Below, piece after piece: positions 18,810 through 30,674 of a stretch of 64,000 bases of DNA. Origin of the DNA: Symbiodinium sp. CCMP2592. Taxonomy: Eukaryota > Sar > Dinophyceae > Suessiales > Symbiodiniaceae. The translations under genes and the position numbers were made by a program. The stretch spans positions 440,380 through 504,379 of the forward strand of contig CAJNDT010002913.1 in the NCBI GenBank assembly GCA_905221615.1. The letters are read 5' to 3'. Numbering within the stretch: position 1 is the first letter of the stretch; every line of letters starts with the position of its first letter. The notes below the pieces were generated by a model that made no database searches, was not told the DNA's origin, and saw only the letters and a list, made by a program, of their open reading frames with translations.

Positions 18810-18927
18810 CTTATTTCCTGGGTTTTGGTATGATTTTGGTGTAAATTCAAGTTATTATCAGGAGCCCCCAACTATTCTTTTTTATTGATAAATCAGCTAA
18901 TTTACACCAGGAAATGCTGTTTTTGGG
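18810..18927. mobile_element. MITE-like element, family K, single copy
   Basis: ATTTCCTGG...GTGTAAATT at the left and AATTTACACCAGGAAAT at the right. The interior CAGGAGCCCCCAACTATTC resembles the module of family E. Confidence 0.6.
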
Positions 18928-19190
18928 GTGTGGTTTTCTCTTGTCTTAGACACTCTGAACCCGAAAGACTCGCAACCTGCACGCCAAAGTCGCACCGGAA
19001 CCTGAAGGACCACAGAAAGCCCTGTACCTAGGGTTGAGGCCTGGGGTGACCCAGCTACAGGTCTGGAGCAGAAATTCGCAAAACATATCTCAGACGCTTG
19101 ACCGATGCCTTGTCGCTCTGTGAGCAGCTGACATACCAGAAACTTGAAATCTTGGTCTGTAGATGCATACGAGGCCAGAGGTCGTTCTTA

Positions 19191-19227
19191 ACCCCCCCCC
19201 CTCCCCCCCCTCCCCCCCTCCCCCCTA
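19191..19227 (+). repeat. C-run tract with single T interruptions
   Basis: Four C runs of 5 to 11 bases separated by T. The G-rich complement could form a quadruplex. Confidence 0.9.
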
Positions 19228-19435
19228 ATGGAAGGCACGATATATCGTGGCGCCTGGTGCGCGTGTAACCAACTAGTTAATGCGGGCAGGAGAGACGAGG
19301 AAAGGTTTATTTATCATACACATATGCACATTTGCATGCACATAAACACCAAAACATAAATACATGATTAAATGTATACATCTATGTACTTATTTGTTTA
19401 ACTATTTAGATGCAAACATCGTCCATGCACCGATG

Positions 19436-19670
19436 CATAGCTGCATGGATACATACATACATACATACATACATACATACATACACACATACACACATAC
19501 ATACATACATACATGCACTTATACATGCATAGTTACGTACATAATTACATAAATGCATACATACGTACATACATACATAGATGCACAGATACATAAGTAC
19601 ATTCATTCATTCATTCGTTCGTTCATGCATACATACTTTCATGATCATTCATGCAGGCATGCATGCATGC
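19436..19670 (+). repeat. (CATA)n and related tetranucleotides
   Basis: A pure ACAT array at about 19447-19485, grading into CATT (19600-19620) and GCAT words. His/Tyr/Thr open frames across it are artefacts. Confidence 0.9.
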
Positions 19671-19788
19671 ATTACAGTACACCAGTGCAGTACGGCACAA
19701 GACACTTCGAAACAAGTCAATACACTAGGCTTGTATTGTACACGCACGTCAGTCTACAGTACAACACAATACAATGCGACACACCTGA

Positions 19789-19834
19789 CCTGACCTGACC
19801 TGACCTGACCCCTGACCTGACCTGACCTGACACA
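19789..19834 (+). repeat. (CCTGA)n pentanucleotide array
   Basis: About nine CCTGA units, one interrupted by CC. Confidence 0.9.
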
Positions 19835-20229
19835 TGTACTTATATACATAGACATCCATCCATGCATGCCTGCATGCATAAATGCATACGTGCGTACATG
19901 TGTACAGGCATATATGATTCAAGAGGCACGCATGTGCGTGTATATGTACATATACATGATGAGCATATACTCCTGTACGTATGCAGGCATACACATGCAC
20001 GCACGCCAGCATGTCAACATGCCCGTGCGCACAAATTCGCCATCACCATCGCCGACTCATGCAAACATACTACCGTACAAACAAACTGCCGGACCAAGAT
20101 ACTGATTTACTTGCTTGCTCGTTTGCATACGTTCTGCTCTTGCTTACGTGAGATGTCTCAATTACCTGCTCCTTCTCCTTCTACCTGCACAAACACCAAC
20201 ACTCGACATACCAGTCCGACTATCTGCAC

Positions 20230-21110
20230 GACCCTCCCGCCTAGTGCATAGTCCGCGGGCCTTCGATCGACCTAGGCCTCATTGACAACACCTTTCAAGA
20301 AACCCTGAGAAAACCTCTTGGGTTCTGAGATTTCGCCGATATTTTGCGGAAGCTCTGGGGCGGCGTGAAGCCGAAAAAGAGACTTCAGAATGGAGCCCAG
20401 AAAGGTAGCCTTGCGGCCCTTAAAACCCGAAACAAAGGAATCTTAAAACCCGAAACAAAGGAATCTGGGGGCAGGGATAGTTGGAATGGGGTTTAGGGTT
20501 GAGTCATCTGGGGACCTGAATAGTGACTTTTGAGGCATCTTCTTGCACCCCTAGATTCAGAGCTATAAGGGGATACTGTTATCTAGGGTTCAGAAAAAAT
20601 GGAAGAGGGTTGGGGCGTATTGTGTGAGTATGCGGAGGAACCCCAACGAATAGTAGTACAAAATAAACAGGCCTCGGTATCTAAGATCTCCTCATGGAGG
20701 TGTTTCGGGAATGATCTCGCCGGGGAGTGACGGCCGCACCTGTCCGAGGCAAAGACGAAGGGTCCCCCCTGGTTCAGCAATCTCGTCCTAGCAACATAAG
20801 AAGCCAAATCTGAAGCTAGGGATACTCGTTAAAAGGAGCAGACGAACCCATGATGAAACTTAGGAATACGTTTCGAGGCTCTCTCGAACACAAGACGACT
20901 CTCGATCCTACATCCACCAAGTTCTACAGAGCAAGACTCTTTAATCTCATGATAAGCAGCACTATTACCTTACGTATTTAATCCTAGCAGTTCTGCAGAC
21001 CTACGCCTGAGTTGCAGGTTGCCCCCTGCAGCCCCGAACTCGGAGCCTCCCCCTCAAGGTTGAGACCTAAACCCTTAGGGATTTTAGGGTTCACGGGTTC
21101 AAGGCTTTAG
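20230..21110. other. Gene-poor stretch, little structure
   Basis: Mostly unique sequence with a local direct duplication (CTTAAAACCCGAAACAAAGG twice, near 20418 and 20442). A 74-codon minus frame (20583-20807) has no support. No element is recognised. Confidence 0.3.
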
Positions 21111-21186
21111 GGCTTACAGGGCTTTAGGGCTGTAGGAGTTGAAAAGCTTCACCCCGCAATCTGATGTCCAAGCATAACCATGAGGG

Positions 21187-21305
21187 ATACGTATGTGTAT
21201 ATACATATATATATATATATATATACACATACATATTTGTATATATACATATAATATACAATAGTACAATACTATATATATACATATATATATATATATA
21301 TGTAT
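21187..21305. repeat. (TA)n-rich low-complexity tract
   Basis: TATACATATATA words, with pure TA runs near 21207 and 21290. Confidence 0.9.
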
Positions 21306-21495
21306 ACATTCGTTTGTTGATTGGGGGACAGAGGGAGAAAGCGAGAGAGAGAGAGAGCGAGCAGGAGGCTTTTGCGCAGACATGATCGGTTGTAGTAGAC
21401 TTCGATCAGTCTGCGAAGCCTTGGGTGCGACAGTCACAACGGGGGCAGTCTCCTTCATCTTGGCGATCTCGGGGTGGGATGCCCTCGGCTGCTGG

Positions 21496-21560
21496 GTTTA
21501 GGGTTTAGGGTTTTGGTTTGGGGTTTAGGGCTTTAGAGTTTAGGCTCTAGGGTTTCTCAA
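21496..21560. repeat. TTTAGGG telomere-like block
   Basis: Three exact units, then TTTTGGTTTGGGG and GGCTTTAGAG variants. Confidence 0.85.
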
Positions 21561-22059
21561 GCTTTGAGGGTGTCTGATTCTAGGATGTTGCAGTCCGAAA
21601 ACGACGTGAAAAACATCCAAAAGACCCCGTAGTCTAAATCCCTAATCACGACATATGCTAGCTGCTAAATCTTTAGAGCCCTGAGGACGAATGCGAGAAG
21701 ATGAGTTTGCTGAAGGAAAATTTCCTTTTGAATGAAGCTGCGGGACACGGGCGACAGAAGGATGCAGTTTAAGGAGTTCCGGCTTGTCCCAATACCACCG
21801 TGAAGAGAGGGTCCATCGGGAATACTTTCCTAGCAAGGAGACCACAATAAATGGTTCCATACCCTATGGCTATGTTGGGGACAAGTATCTTGAACAACTG
21901 TCACATAGATCCTGCATATCCGTCGAGCCCCGGACCCCCAATTTAGGGACCTCTACCCTAAGCCCTAAGCCCATAAACCCTGCCTCCCGTCCAGATTCTA
22001 CGGCTCCGGGGGTCTCTCGACTTTCTGGCCTGAACCCGAACCCTCATAGACACTCTAAA

Positions 22060-22130
22060 TGGGAGTTTCCGAAAATAGGAGACCCTAATGTAGTTCAAAA
22101 CAAGGTGCCCCGACTTTTCGGAAACTCCCA
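22060..22130. mobile_element. MITE-like element, family C copy 2 (short)
   Basis: TGGGAGTTTCCGAAAATAGG at the left and CGACTTTTCGGAAACTCCCA at the right, with only about 30 bases between. Other copies are about 105 bases, so this is an internal deletion derivative. Confidence 0.9.
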
Positions 22131-22327
22131 AACCTTCAATCCCTAGGCTCCAAACAGTTCTACGAACCCTACCTCCTCCGCACCAACTCTGACCATCACA
22201 ACGATGGGATCCTTGTTATGAGGACCCCCGAATACCTTAAGGCCTAAAACTCTAAAACCTCTAGCACGGTAGGGGTCAGAGTACTTAGCAACATTTGTCC
22301 CCAGGGTCCCGTACGACGATCTAGACT

Positions 22328-22426
22328 GTTGATGATACAAATCCTGCATTACCGTAAGGACCCTAGACTATGGGATATATGGTATATTCCTTATTATGGG
22401 TAGTGCAGGATTTATATCATCAACCG
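22328..22426. mobile_element. MITE-like element, family A copy 4
   Basis: GTTGATGATACAAATCCTGC and CAGGATTTATATCATCAACC around GGTATATTCCTTATTATGGG. Simple, uninterrupted form. Confidence 0.95.
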
Positions 22427-22666
22427 CAGTACCCCTCTGCGCGACTTACTCACAGGCGCCTACGTCAAGGCCCAAACCAAGGCCAGAGGCCGAAAGACCT
22501 CATCCTCGTCGACAGAACTCGTAAAGGAACCCGTAGAGGAATCCTTTCCCCTTGCTATAGAGGCCGGAATACTAACCAATCTGATTCCCAGGGTTCCTCA
22601 TTATAGCTATACCAGAGAATACCTACCCCAGAACCATAAATATAGAATAATCTCCTCCGCCCGCCC

Positions 22667-22808
22667 TAAACCCTAAACTCCTCAATTTCCTCCCCCCCCC
22701 GACGCCCCTAAGCTCTGCTGGGCGACTGCTGGATCCTGAGGCGCCTTCGGGCCTCTTTTCCCCAAACCGTTGAAACGAGGGTTTAGGGTTGAGGGTTTAG
22801 GGTTGAGG
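22667..22808. repeat. Divergent telomere-like pair with GC-rich core
   Basis: CCCTAAACCCTAAA at 22667-22684, a 95-base GC-rich core, then TTTAGGG/TTGAGGG units from 22779. Confidence 0.75.
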
Positions 22809-22891
22809 TGCCTGAAGAAGTCGAGCAGGGTTCATTTGAAGGGTTCTTTGCAGGACTTCGCCCTTCTACCATCATGGGGTTTATGGGGTTT

Positions 22892-22960
22892 TAGGGGCCT
22901 TGATAATTAGAATAGGACTTTGAGGTATACTATGCTCTACCTATATTCGGGCCTATACGG
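22892..22960. mobile_element. Family E left half (copy 9)
   Basis: TA/GGGGCCTTGATAATTAG and ACTTTGAGGTATACTATGC; the right half is not recognisable. A similar left-half remnant (CGGCCTGTATAATTAGAACA) lies at about 23147-23166. Confidence 0.65.
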
Positions 22961-23245
22961 TGGTAATAGCACTTAATTCGTCCGACACCAGCGATAGGGT
23001 TCCTTAGGGGTTCCTTTGATTAAGGGTTCTACAGTAAGAGTTTTAAGCTCTTGCAAAGACGCTGTAGGGCTTGCTACAGGGGTAGGGTGTTGGTGTATAT
23101 TTGTGTTTGTTGGCTTTGGGCTAGAAACGGATATTAGTACGTATATCTCGGCCTGTATAATTAGAACAGGGCTTGGGGATATACGATAGTACTAAACTTG
23201 TAAGTATACTGAGCAACTCCAAGGAATTCATAGCGGCATGTTTCC

Positions 23246-24029
23246 ATGGCCAGGAATTACCCTAAGGCTCAAAATGGCCCAAAAGCCTTGTATAGTATGG
23301 TCTTTAGGCCCAAAAGCCTTAAAATATGAGTCCTTAGAGCCTTAGGGTTACTGTAAGTACCCTCATACTTGCGCTTCGCGGTTCGGGTTGAGGGTTCTTT
23401 GAGAGGCGATCGCCGCCTTTTTGTGTCCAAGAGAAACTAGGGTTTAGGGATTCGGGCTTGGAGTTTTGGGTTTGGCGCATAATTCGGGGTTCAACGGTTG
23501 GCAGCACGTGTAGGCGCAGGGGAGGCTTCACCGGTAGAAAAATTCTACTGGAGTCCTTTCCTTACCCTTGGTCGTCACAAGCCACGAACCTTTACTCTAT
23601 TGGATGCCAAGTGCATGCCGACATGCTGCCTATTTAGACCGTACTGTAATATACCCGCAAGTATTTTATGTGAGCTGTTGATTCGCAGTGTTGTTTGGCG
23701 GCTTAGGGAGGAAGCGAAGCCGCCCGTTTCAGAAATTGTCTTCCTTCATTCATTTCATGTGAACCAGACCCTGCAAAAGCACTCCAGGCTTTGGCGTATG
23801 TGACGGGTTTCTGACATTTCGGCCTAGGGTTCAGGATTGATGAAGCGGCGTGCAGACCCATGAGTCCAGCCTTGCTTTGCACATGCCGGCCGAAAATCTC
23901 TGAACCCCCCGTGGACTCACCGGCCAAAGCAATATGATTCATAACCCTTTGCGGATCGATTGACATACAAACTGATACAGAATACCCATCTGAAGGAATA
24001 TGCTTAACGCTGCCTTGCATTGAGATCAC
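23246..24029. other. Gene-poor stretch
   Basis: Unique or decayed telomere-like DNA with overlapping frames of 101 codons (plus, 23498-23803) and 118 codons (minus, 23703-24059), expected by chance. No element recognised. Confidence 0.3.
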
Positions 24030-24226
24030 GGTTGATGATGTAAATCCTGCATTACCCATAATAAGGAATATACCATAATTCCCATAGTCTAGGGTCCTTA
24101 AGGTAATGCAGGATTCATATCATCAGCCCTAAAGCCTAAAGCCCCTATAGATCCCTTAAAGGAAGCCCTTAAAGGTATCCCTATAGATCCCTTTAAAGGA
24201 ACCCTAGGGATTTATATCATCAACCG
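24030..24226. mobile_element. MITE-like composite element, family A copy 5 (inverted)
   Basis: The hairpin unit comes first (GGTTGATGATGTAAATCC to TCATATCATCAGCC), then the CCCTTAAAGGTATCCC segment and the outer end TTTATATCATCAACC. It reads as the reverse complement of the composite at 6312, without the telomere-like insert. Confidence 0.9.
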
Positions 24227-24838
24227 TTATCATACACAGGAAACCCATTCTCGGGAGATCTGTGGCTTCGGGGGATGTTGCAAAGAGCAGCCAGGCGAAA
24301 TCCACGGCATGGCATAGCTTGCACCACACACCCCTAACGCACATTGTCGGCTTATACCTACTATCCAGAGCTGTTGAGGTTTTGATCTTAAAATTATGTA
24401 GTCATCATGAAGAGGACTATGGGGAACCATTACTGACCATCAGGGCACTCTTAAACCTTTGCCCTTACCCCGAAACCCTCGACTAAAGGCCGTAAAGCAT
24501 CTGAGACCACATCTGCGAAGCTCCAAGGAAAGCATGGATCAGGGTCTCATGGGAAGGGAACATCGCTTTCAGGGAATTAGTGTTAGGGTAGACACTATCA
24601 AGTGTCTATGTTTATGTAGCTTGTTGGCCTCGGCCAGGACGCCTCGGAACACGGCAACCCGAATGCAGTAGCCTCAAGTGGCAACTCAAGCTTGGAGGTC
24701 TGAGATTTAGGATGTAAGCAAAGGTTTCTTGTAGAGTTTGGGGGTTCGCAGTAGTTGAAACTGGAGTTTTTGCAGAGTCTGTCGAGAGTTGCGGTCGAAG
24801 GTCTCGGCTTGATATTCGGCATAAAGTCTAGCGGTTCC

Positions 24839-24944
24839 CTGGAGTTCCATGGCTAGTTATATACGTGGGGTTATAAGTAAGGGTTACAAGTATAGTCACC
24901 TTACTTTTTACCCCCCCTGACAACTACCCATAAACCTCCAAGTA
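24839..24944. mobile_element. MITE-like element, family B copy 4
   Basis: GGAGTTCCATGGCTAGTTAT at the left and AACTACCCATAAACCTCCAAG/TA at the right; interior GGGGTTATAAGTAAGGG. Confidence 0.85.
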
Positions 24945-25075
24945 CAGGCCAGAGGATGGAGTTCGATGTTTGAGACGATGCCCCTGATTCTTCTTGCGGG
25001 CTATGCGGAGGCCAAAGTAGCCCAACTGCAGAGGGGGTGGCATGAGTAGACTTCCACCAAGATAAAAGCCTCAAT

Positions 25076-25144
25076 AATTAGAATAGGGTTTGGGGGGTTC
25101 CATATTTGATTTGTACCATAATGATCTATTGATCAAGGCCCCTA
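25076..25144. mobile_element. Family E copy 11, shortened
   Basis: GCCTCAATAATTAGAATAGG at the left, TGATCAAGGCCCCTA at the right. Confidence 0.7.
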
Positions 25145-25160
25145 CATCAATTACCCGCAG

Positions 25161-25255
25161 CCTTGAGTAAGGGATTGAGATCGCGGGGACATATGACCCT
25201 CCTTAACTTCAGCTCGCCGAACCCCCTGAAAGAATACACGCACCCTAAACCCTAA
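25161..25255 (+). CDS. Exon candidate, unidentified protein
   Basis: After ATTACCCGCAG a frame of 30 codons (LSKGLRSRGHMTLLNFSSPN) runs into the CCCTAAA tract, where it meets TAA. No other support. Confidence 0.12.
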
Positions 25256-25264
25256 ACCCTAAAC
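25240..25264 (+). repeat. CCCTAAA tract
   Basis: Three exact units. Confidence 0.9.
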
Positions 25265-25287
25265 GCTCCCTGAACTGACAATGCTTC

Positions 25288-25713
25288 TTGAGGCGCTCCG
25301 GGCAGGTTTACGCGGAAAGGTCTATCGACTACGCTTCAGATCATCTGTTGGGGTTCGCATCTCACATGTCGAGGCTGGCCTGTGTTCATGGTGGCAAAGC
25401 TTTGGGCCATAGCACTCATATGACGACGGTCATGATTACACGGACCGTCAGCGAAGTGATCACCAGTAGCAGCAGCAGGAGCGGCAGCAGTTGCGGCATC
25501 ACCAACAATCCTGTAAGCATGATCCCACCAGTAGCAAGACTCGACACAATGAAACACGGAGCCCTAAGCCCTAAATCCTGCACATCAAACCTCTATATAC
25601 CATACCTCGAAAGCCTAAAGCCTAAACACGCAAGCCTAAACTCCTTGAACCTACGCACCGCCCTAAACCTCAAACCCTACATCCAAAAGCCCCAAAAGCC
25701 CCTGAAGCCCTAA
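25288..25713 (+). other. Open frame of 141 codons, second half telomere-like
   Basis: The first 90 codons are in unique DNA with an AGC-rich spot (ITSSSSRSGSSCGI). The rest is decayed CCTAAA-like sequence. The minus strand of the unique part is also open. Not assigned. Confidence 0.15.
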
Positions 25714-25999
25714 ACCATACAACCCAAACCCTGAAATCCCAAACACTACCCCTATCCCTCCGAGGACCTCATAGCTAGGGCCCCAGACCCCTTAAGGACC
25801 CCATAGTAAGGTCCCTGGAGGCATAGTGTAAGCCTGAGCCTGCACCCTAGATCCCCCTTTCGTACAAGTCTCGGCGAACCACTTTTGCCAGCTCTGGGCA
25901 AGTCAACCTGCAAACGAGGCTTTGCTGAGGCCCTCAATTTGAAGGGCTTACGGCTTAGGGATTTGAGGTTTAGGCTGTAGAGATTCATGGCTTCAGGGT

Positions 26000-26990
26000 G
26001 CAGCGCCCGGATTGACAATTTCGGGCTGAAGGTTTCCTTGAGGTCTATAGGGTTCAGGGTATAAGGTTTAGGGTTTCGTCTGGGGTTTGGGAGTTAGCGC
26101 GACTCCTTATCCAAGCATGGGATGGGCTAGCCACGAACAAGGACTACGTTGGAGAGTACGGACAGCTACCACTTTTGACGCGGCCCAGTCGAGCAAATCT
26201 TCAGCATCTACAGCTAAACCGCCTCGAAACATCTACTTGCAGTAGTCAATGTATGCGTTTCCATAATCAACAAGTAGTTATGTATCCTAAGCCTGAAACC
26301 CAACAAACGCCGATGCATCTGTCGCGAAAACCAGCAACCCCTAGCCCTAGACCCAAACCTTCAACCCTCAAAAGACCTTCAGAACCCTGTGTGCTCCAAA
26401 CCTAGTCCTAATCCGTAACCTTGACACTTTACGAATCAACCGTAATAACATCTCTTAGGCCTAACGACCCCCCGAATAAAACCCTAATCCCCTAAACCCC
26501 TGCCCCCTTCCACAAACAGCGCGAAAACCACTGGAGAGATCCCACCTCCGTCGCTCGATGACCTTCCTCAGATACTACAAGATAGCATGTAGGGGCCTTG
26601 ATACATAGAATTTCGGAATCGCAATGTAGGGCCGTTATGATTAGTAATGTAGGTGCCTACTTGTAGAATAGGGTATAAGGATTTAGGGGTTTAGGGTTTT
26701 TTGGTTTCGGGGTGGCAATATAGGGCCGGAATAATTTGACAGCGGTCCTTTAAAGGGATCTTTGATAGGGTTTCATGAGGGATCTAGTATAGGGCTCTAT
26801 ATTACGGAGCCTGTAAATGCCCCACTGATTAGAATAGGGTTCGGGTTACAATATGGGCTAGTGAATATACTAAGGGGCCCTAAGGAATGTCGTTGGAAAT
26901 TGTTGAACCTTCTATAGTTGTGCAGCGTTTTGGGCTTTAGGGGCTTGGAGGATCAGCGTAGAGCGTCAGAGGCATTCTGTACTTTCGATA
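26000..26990. other. Gene-poor stretch with family E scraps
   Basis: Decayed telomere-like words plus degenerate family E left arms near 26589 (TAGGGGCCTTGATACATAG), 26635 and 26815. No gene recognised. Confidence 0.35.
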
Positions 26991-27000
26991 TATTATCTGT

Positions 27001-27260
27001 ATATATAGATATACACACACATGTGTGCTATGTCATAAATATATACCTATACATACATACATACATACATACATACAAACATACATGCATACGTACATAC
27101 ATACAGACATACATACATAACACACATGCTGACATACATATATAAATATGTAAATTACATACATACATATGTATATATATATATATACATATACATATAT
27201 ACATATATATATATATGGAGTATATATATATATATAGTTAAATAGATATAATATATATGT
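27001..27260. repeat. (CATA)n and (TA)n low-complexity tract
   Basis: ACATACAT words from 27050 to 27120, then TATATACATA to about 27260. Confidence 0.9.
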
Positions 27261-27738
27261 TATCTGTATGTATGAAGGAGTCCCAAAGACTAAAGAATGA
27301 TACAACTGATTAATTCCGACTCCAAGGTTGCTGCCAGGGCAAGATTATAAGGCTTTTCAGCGGATTCGTAGCGTCCGGGATAGGGCGGTTATGATCCGAA
27401 GAAGCTGTTGGGGTAGCTGCCTGAAAGTGATTAGCTAGAAGTTGATATATCCCAAAACCCTAAACCGCTAAAGAATCATAAGGAAACTCAACAGTTAGAA
27501 ACAGGTGTTGGAGAATGGAGTAGCATAGTTATAGTATGAAACAACCCCGAAGGAAGGGTGGAATTTATTCGCCTGCATTACTTAGCGTGCAGAAAATGTC
27601 TGCGAGGGTGTATGAAGTAGGGATCTTTAGTAATTACGTACTGGTCTGCCCGAGATCGTAGACAGCACAGTATGATAGCAGGAAGAAGATGGAAGAAGAG
27701 TCCGACTGGGAGGAACAGCTTGGGGGTGCCATTTGACT

Positions 27739-27878
27739 GCAGTAGAAGCCGGAAAGTTGGTTTAAGGTTTGGGGTTTAGGGCTTAGGGCCATCATTGTCC
27801 GCATGCCCTTTTTTTGGTAAATTACAGGGAGTCCCAGCACAATCCTCCTGAATCCATGCTCCAACTTTCTGGGGCTTT
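27739..27878. mobile_element. MITE-like element, family G copy 3 with telomere-like interior
   Basis: CAGTAGAAGCCGGAAAGTTG at the left and CTCCAACTTTCTGGGGCTTT at the right. The interior has GGTTTGGGGTTTAGGGCTTAGG in place of part of the usual filler. Confidence 0.75.
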
Positions 27879-28460
27879 CTCTTTGGCTGTTCAGTGACCC
27901 ACTAGGAAAGAGTACTTTCTTGGGTTAGCTAAAGTACCCGAGAAGCACACACTCAACAAGAAACCCAAGTAACCCAAAAACAATGAAGAGGTAGGTTTAA
28001 GGTTTAGGATTTCTGGTGGCGTGTTCAGGATTGGGGTTGGTTGGAAGTGCAGGATGTGGGATAGGAAAGGACTTTTCGACTTGCCGCCATTTTCCTCCAC
28101 GAACCTCCGATTGGCCCGCGAACATGAACCTAGACCCTGGAGCTCATAGACCGAGAATCATGAAGTCATCTCGCGTCAGAGAGAGTAGCTCAATGTAGGT
28201 CAGTGCATACCTCGCAGCACGGCACAGTGAAATGTCCGGCTTCGGTAGCAGAGATTGAAAGCGTCAAACCCTGAACCCTAAATAAACCCTTTTGCCGAAG
28301 CGATGAACCAGAAAACCCTGAACCCTAAGCCGTCACGGCTGCTTTATCTCTTCTTGGTGGGATCACGATGGCTATCCCATGGGGAGCTTTAGTGGTATTC
28401 TCTCGCCGCCTGTAGCCATCCTGCCTGAACCTCAACCACCAATCCTAAACCCTATACTCC

Positions 28461-28889
28461 CTAAAACACACAGATGAGCTTGAGGCCCATGCCCTGACAC
28501 TGGCTCGATGAGCGACGTATCCTGAGGTGCCGGGCACACGCAGGGTTTGAGGGTCGCAACGTTACGGTTGAGTTTAGGTGAAACATGGTAAACCGTAAAC
28601 CTAATCCGTGCTCAGGGTTTAACCCGTGAGCCCTCAAGTCGATTTGGTGCGAAGTGATTAAAGGTCTGAGGGTCCAAGACTTCCAGCTACATCCGCGTAG
28701 GAAGGCAGCTTTGGTGTGGCTGTTCGTGCAAGCCCGAACCGAGTAGTACTCGGATGTAGAACAGCGAGACAGGCGCTGTATGGAATCCCAAAACCGGTGT
28801 GTGCAGAGAACCGGCTTCGCTGCTGGTTGGCATGAGGACTGCAACTTCAGCATGACATAGCATGACTCCCAGACAGCCGCAAACCGCAC
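28461..28889 (-). other. Open frame of 142 codons, unsupported
   Basis: Minus frame, Ser/Leu/Arg/Cys-rich, in mostly unique DNA, with no splice, start or family support. Length is within chance expectation. Confidence 0.12.
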
Positions 28890-28920
28890 ATCGGGAGCGT
28901 CACAGCGAGAGTCATAAATA

Positions 28921-28932
28921 CATAGAGAGAGA

Positions 28933-29024
<92 letters not shown>

Positions 29025-29215
29025 GAGAGAGAGAGAGAGTCAGACAGACACAGAGAGCGAGAGGGACAATGAGAGAGAGAGAGAGAGAGAGAGACGGAAG
29101 AGAGACAGAGACAGACACAGAGAGCGAGAGAGACAATGAGAGTGAGAGATAGCGAGAAAGCGAGAGAGAGAGGGAGAGAGAGAAACAGAGATGGATAGAG
29201 AGAGAGAGAGGGAGA
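28921..29215 (+). repeat. (GA)n with CAGA and CGAGA variants
   Basis: Long pure GA run (about 28938-29018), then a hierarchy of GAGAGAGTCAGA and ACAGAGAGCGAGAG units repeated with about 60-base spacing. Confidence 0.95.
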
Positions 29216-29513
29216 CCGACAGAGGGAAAAGACTAACTGATCTTGGTTTCTCTGTCAGACATTTGGTGTTCACCATCTATCTGACATGCAACGTGATACT
29301 CTGAACACCATGGATCGAGCTCATTCCCAAGCCTTCAAAACCCGAAACCCTAAACCCCACTGCCAAGCCCTCACACTGAGACCCAAAACCCTAAACTACC
29401 CACGCCCTGACAATCCAAAAACCGTACTTCACAGACCCAGAACCTGATACCACTAGCCTGAAATGCAAAGCCCTTAGCCGGCCCCCCCAAGACCCTCCCT
29501 AAATTCTGGGCCT

Positions 29514-29583
29514 CAACCCTAAACCCTCAACCCTAAACCCTAAACCCTCAACCCTAAACCCTCAACCCTAAACCCTGACCCTT
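29514..29583. repeat. CCCTAAA/CCCTCAA telomere-like tract
   Basis: CCCTAAA and CCCTCAA units alternate almost one to one, about ten in all. Confidence 0.9.
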
Positions 29584-29626
29584 TAGAGACAAGCCAGCCC
29601 CAAAGATGGAGGCCCTTGCAGGCGAC

Positions 29627-29668
29627 AGATGTAACCCCACTTATAGCCACCCATGAAGCTCGAAGTAA
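29627..29668. mobile_element. Solo right half of family B
   Basis: TAACCCCACTTATAGCCACC then CATGAAGCTCGAAGTA matches the right half of family B. No left half. Confidence 0.65.
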
Positions 29669-29723
29669 GCCCTAAGCCCTATCACATCCTGCGGCCTCCA
29701 TTCTAGTTCCTTTTCTGGTTTAT

Positions 29724-29774
29724 CCTGTTGATCTAAATCCTGTGGTTCTGGTTCGGCGCAGAAGGTTACGGATT
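29724..29774 (+). repeat. Dispersed repeat I, copy 2
   Basis: Matches 4934-4984, sharing TGTGGTTCTGGTTCGGCGCA and AAGGTTA. Confidence 0.7.
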
Positions 29775-30200
29775 TAACCAATTCCATATTCTGTATCTAG
29801 GATCCTACAAGCAAACTCGAAGAATGAGCCAACCCTCGCTGGGGCCGGTGCCGACAGCACGAAGTCCTCGCCCCAAACTTCGCCGTGCGCACCCACGCGG
29901 CTGTTTAGAGCCTGGAAGCTTAGGTTTAGGAGGTCGGGCTTGAATTACAGCCATGATCTTGCTGTGCTGTATAATGGTCGGAGTAATTTGGTAGAAATCT
30001 CGTTTGTACCAGCGTATAGCCTCTCCAAAACGTAGTATACGCTGCCCCAAAGTTGGTTCTCATCGTTTAGGCCCATCTATTGGAGTGATGTGTTGGTCCC
30101 TTGCTTTCGAGAGTTTTGCTGACTTGGCGGGAACGGCTTTCGCAAAAACAACCCAAGGCTGAATAATTTGAACTGGCTTTTGGGGTGATTGCCTTACCTA

Positions 30201-30298
30201 TACTGAACTTAGAACCCTAGCAAAAATCATAACTTTAGCTGTTTCTTAGGGATAATAATAGCCAAATATTAAAAAACATTTCTAAGTACCCCTAAGTT
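30201..30298 (+). repeat. Dispersed repeat J, copy 2
   Basis: Matches 15791-15896 nearly base for base from TACTGAACTTAGAACCCTAG to TCTAAGTACCCCTAA. Confidence 0.9.
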
Positions 30299-30674
30299 AC
30301 TACAGATGCATCCCGTGCAAGAAACGGTGTCTCTTACTATCGCGCTTACTGCAAAGTGCTCGCAAAAACGCCGAAATTAAGCTGCTCATCACAAAGCAGT
30401 TCCATGAATCTCAGCTAGGGGATAAGGCCGAAGGGTCCTCCTTAGGCAACATTGGGGTCGGAATTTTCAGAAACAGACTTCCGTCATAGTCCCTGTACTA
30501 CAAGTTACCCCAAAACCCAATTCTGAATAGTACTGTAATTAATCATTCCTCTTGTTATTCTCGCTATTGCTACTGTTATATCTGTTACATTAATGCCCCA
30601 CGCCCCCGCGTTAGATCTGAGAGCTTGGGGTGCCAGTTGCAGGATCTCCTTTGCACAACCGTCTCATACTCCCC

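Noticed and set aside
19553..20251. His/Thr/Cys-rich frames of 70-129 codons
   Set aside because: They are translations of CATA/TACA tetranucleotide tracts and their decayed margins.
28862..29152. Arg/Glu-rich frame in the (GA)n tract
   Set aside because: Pure product of a dinucleotide repeat.
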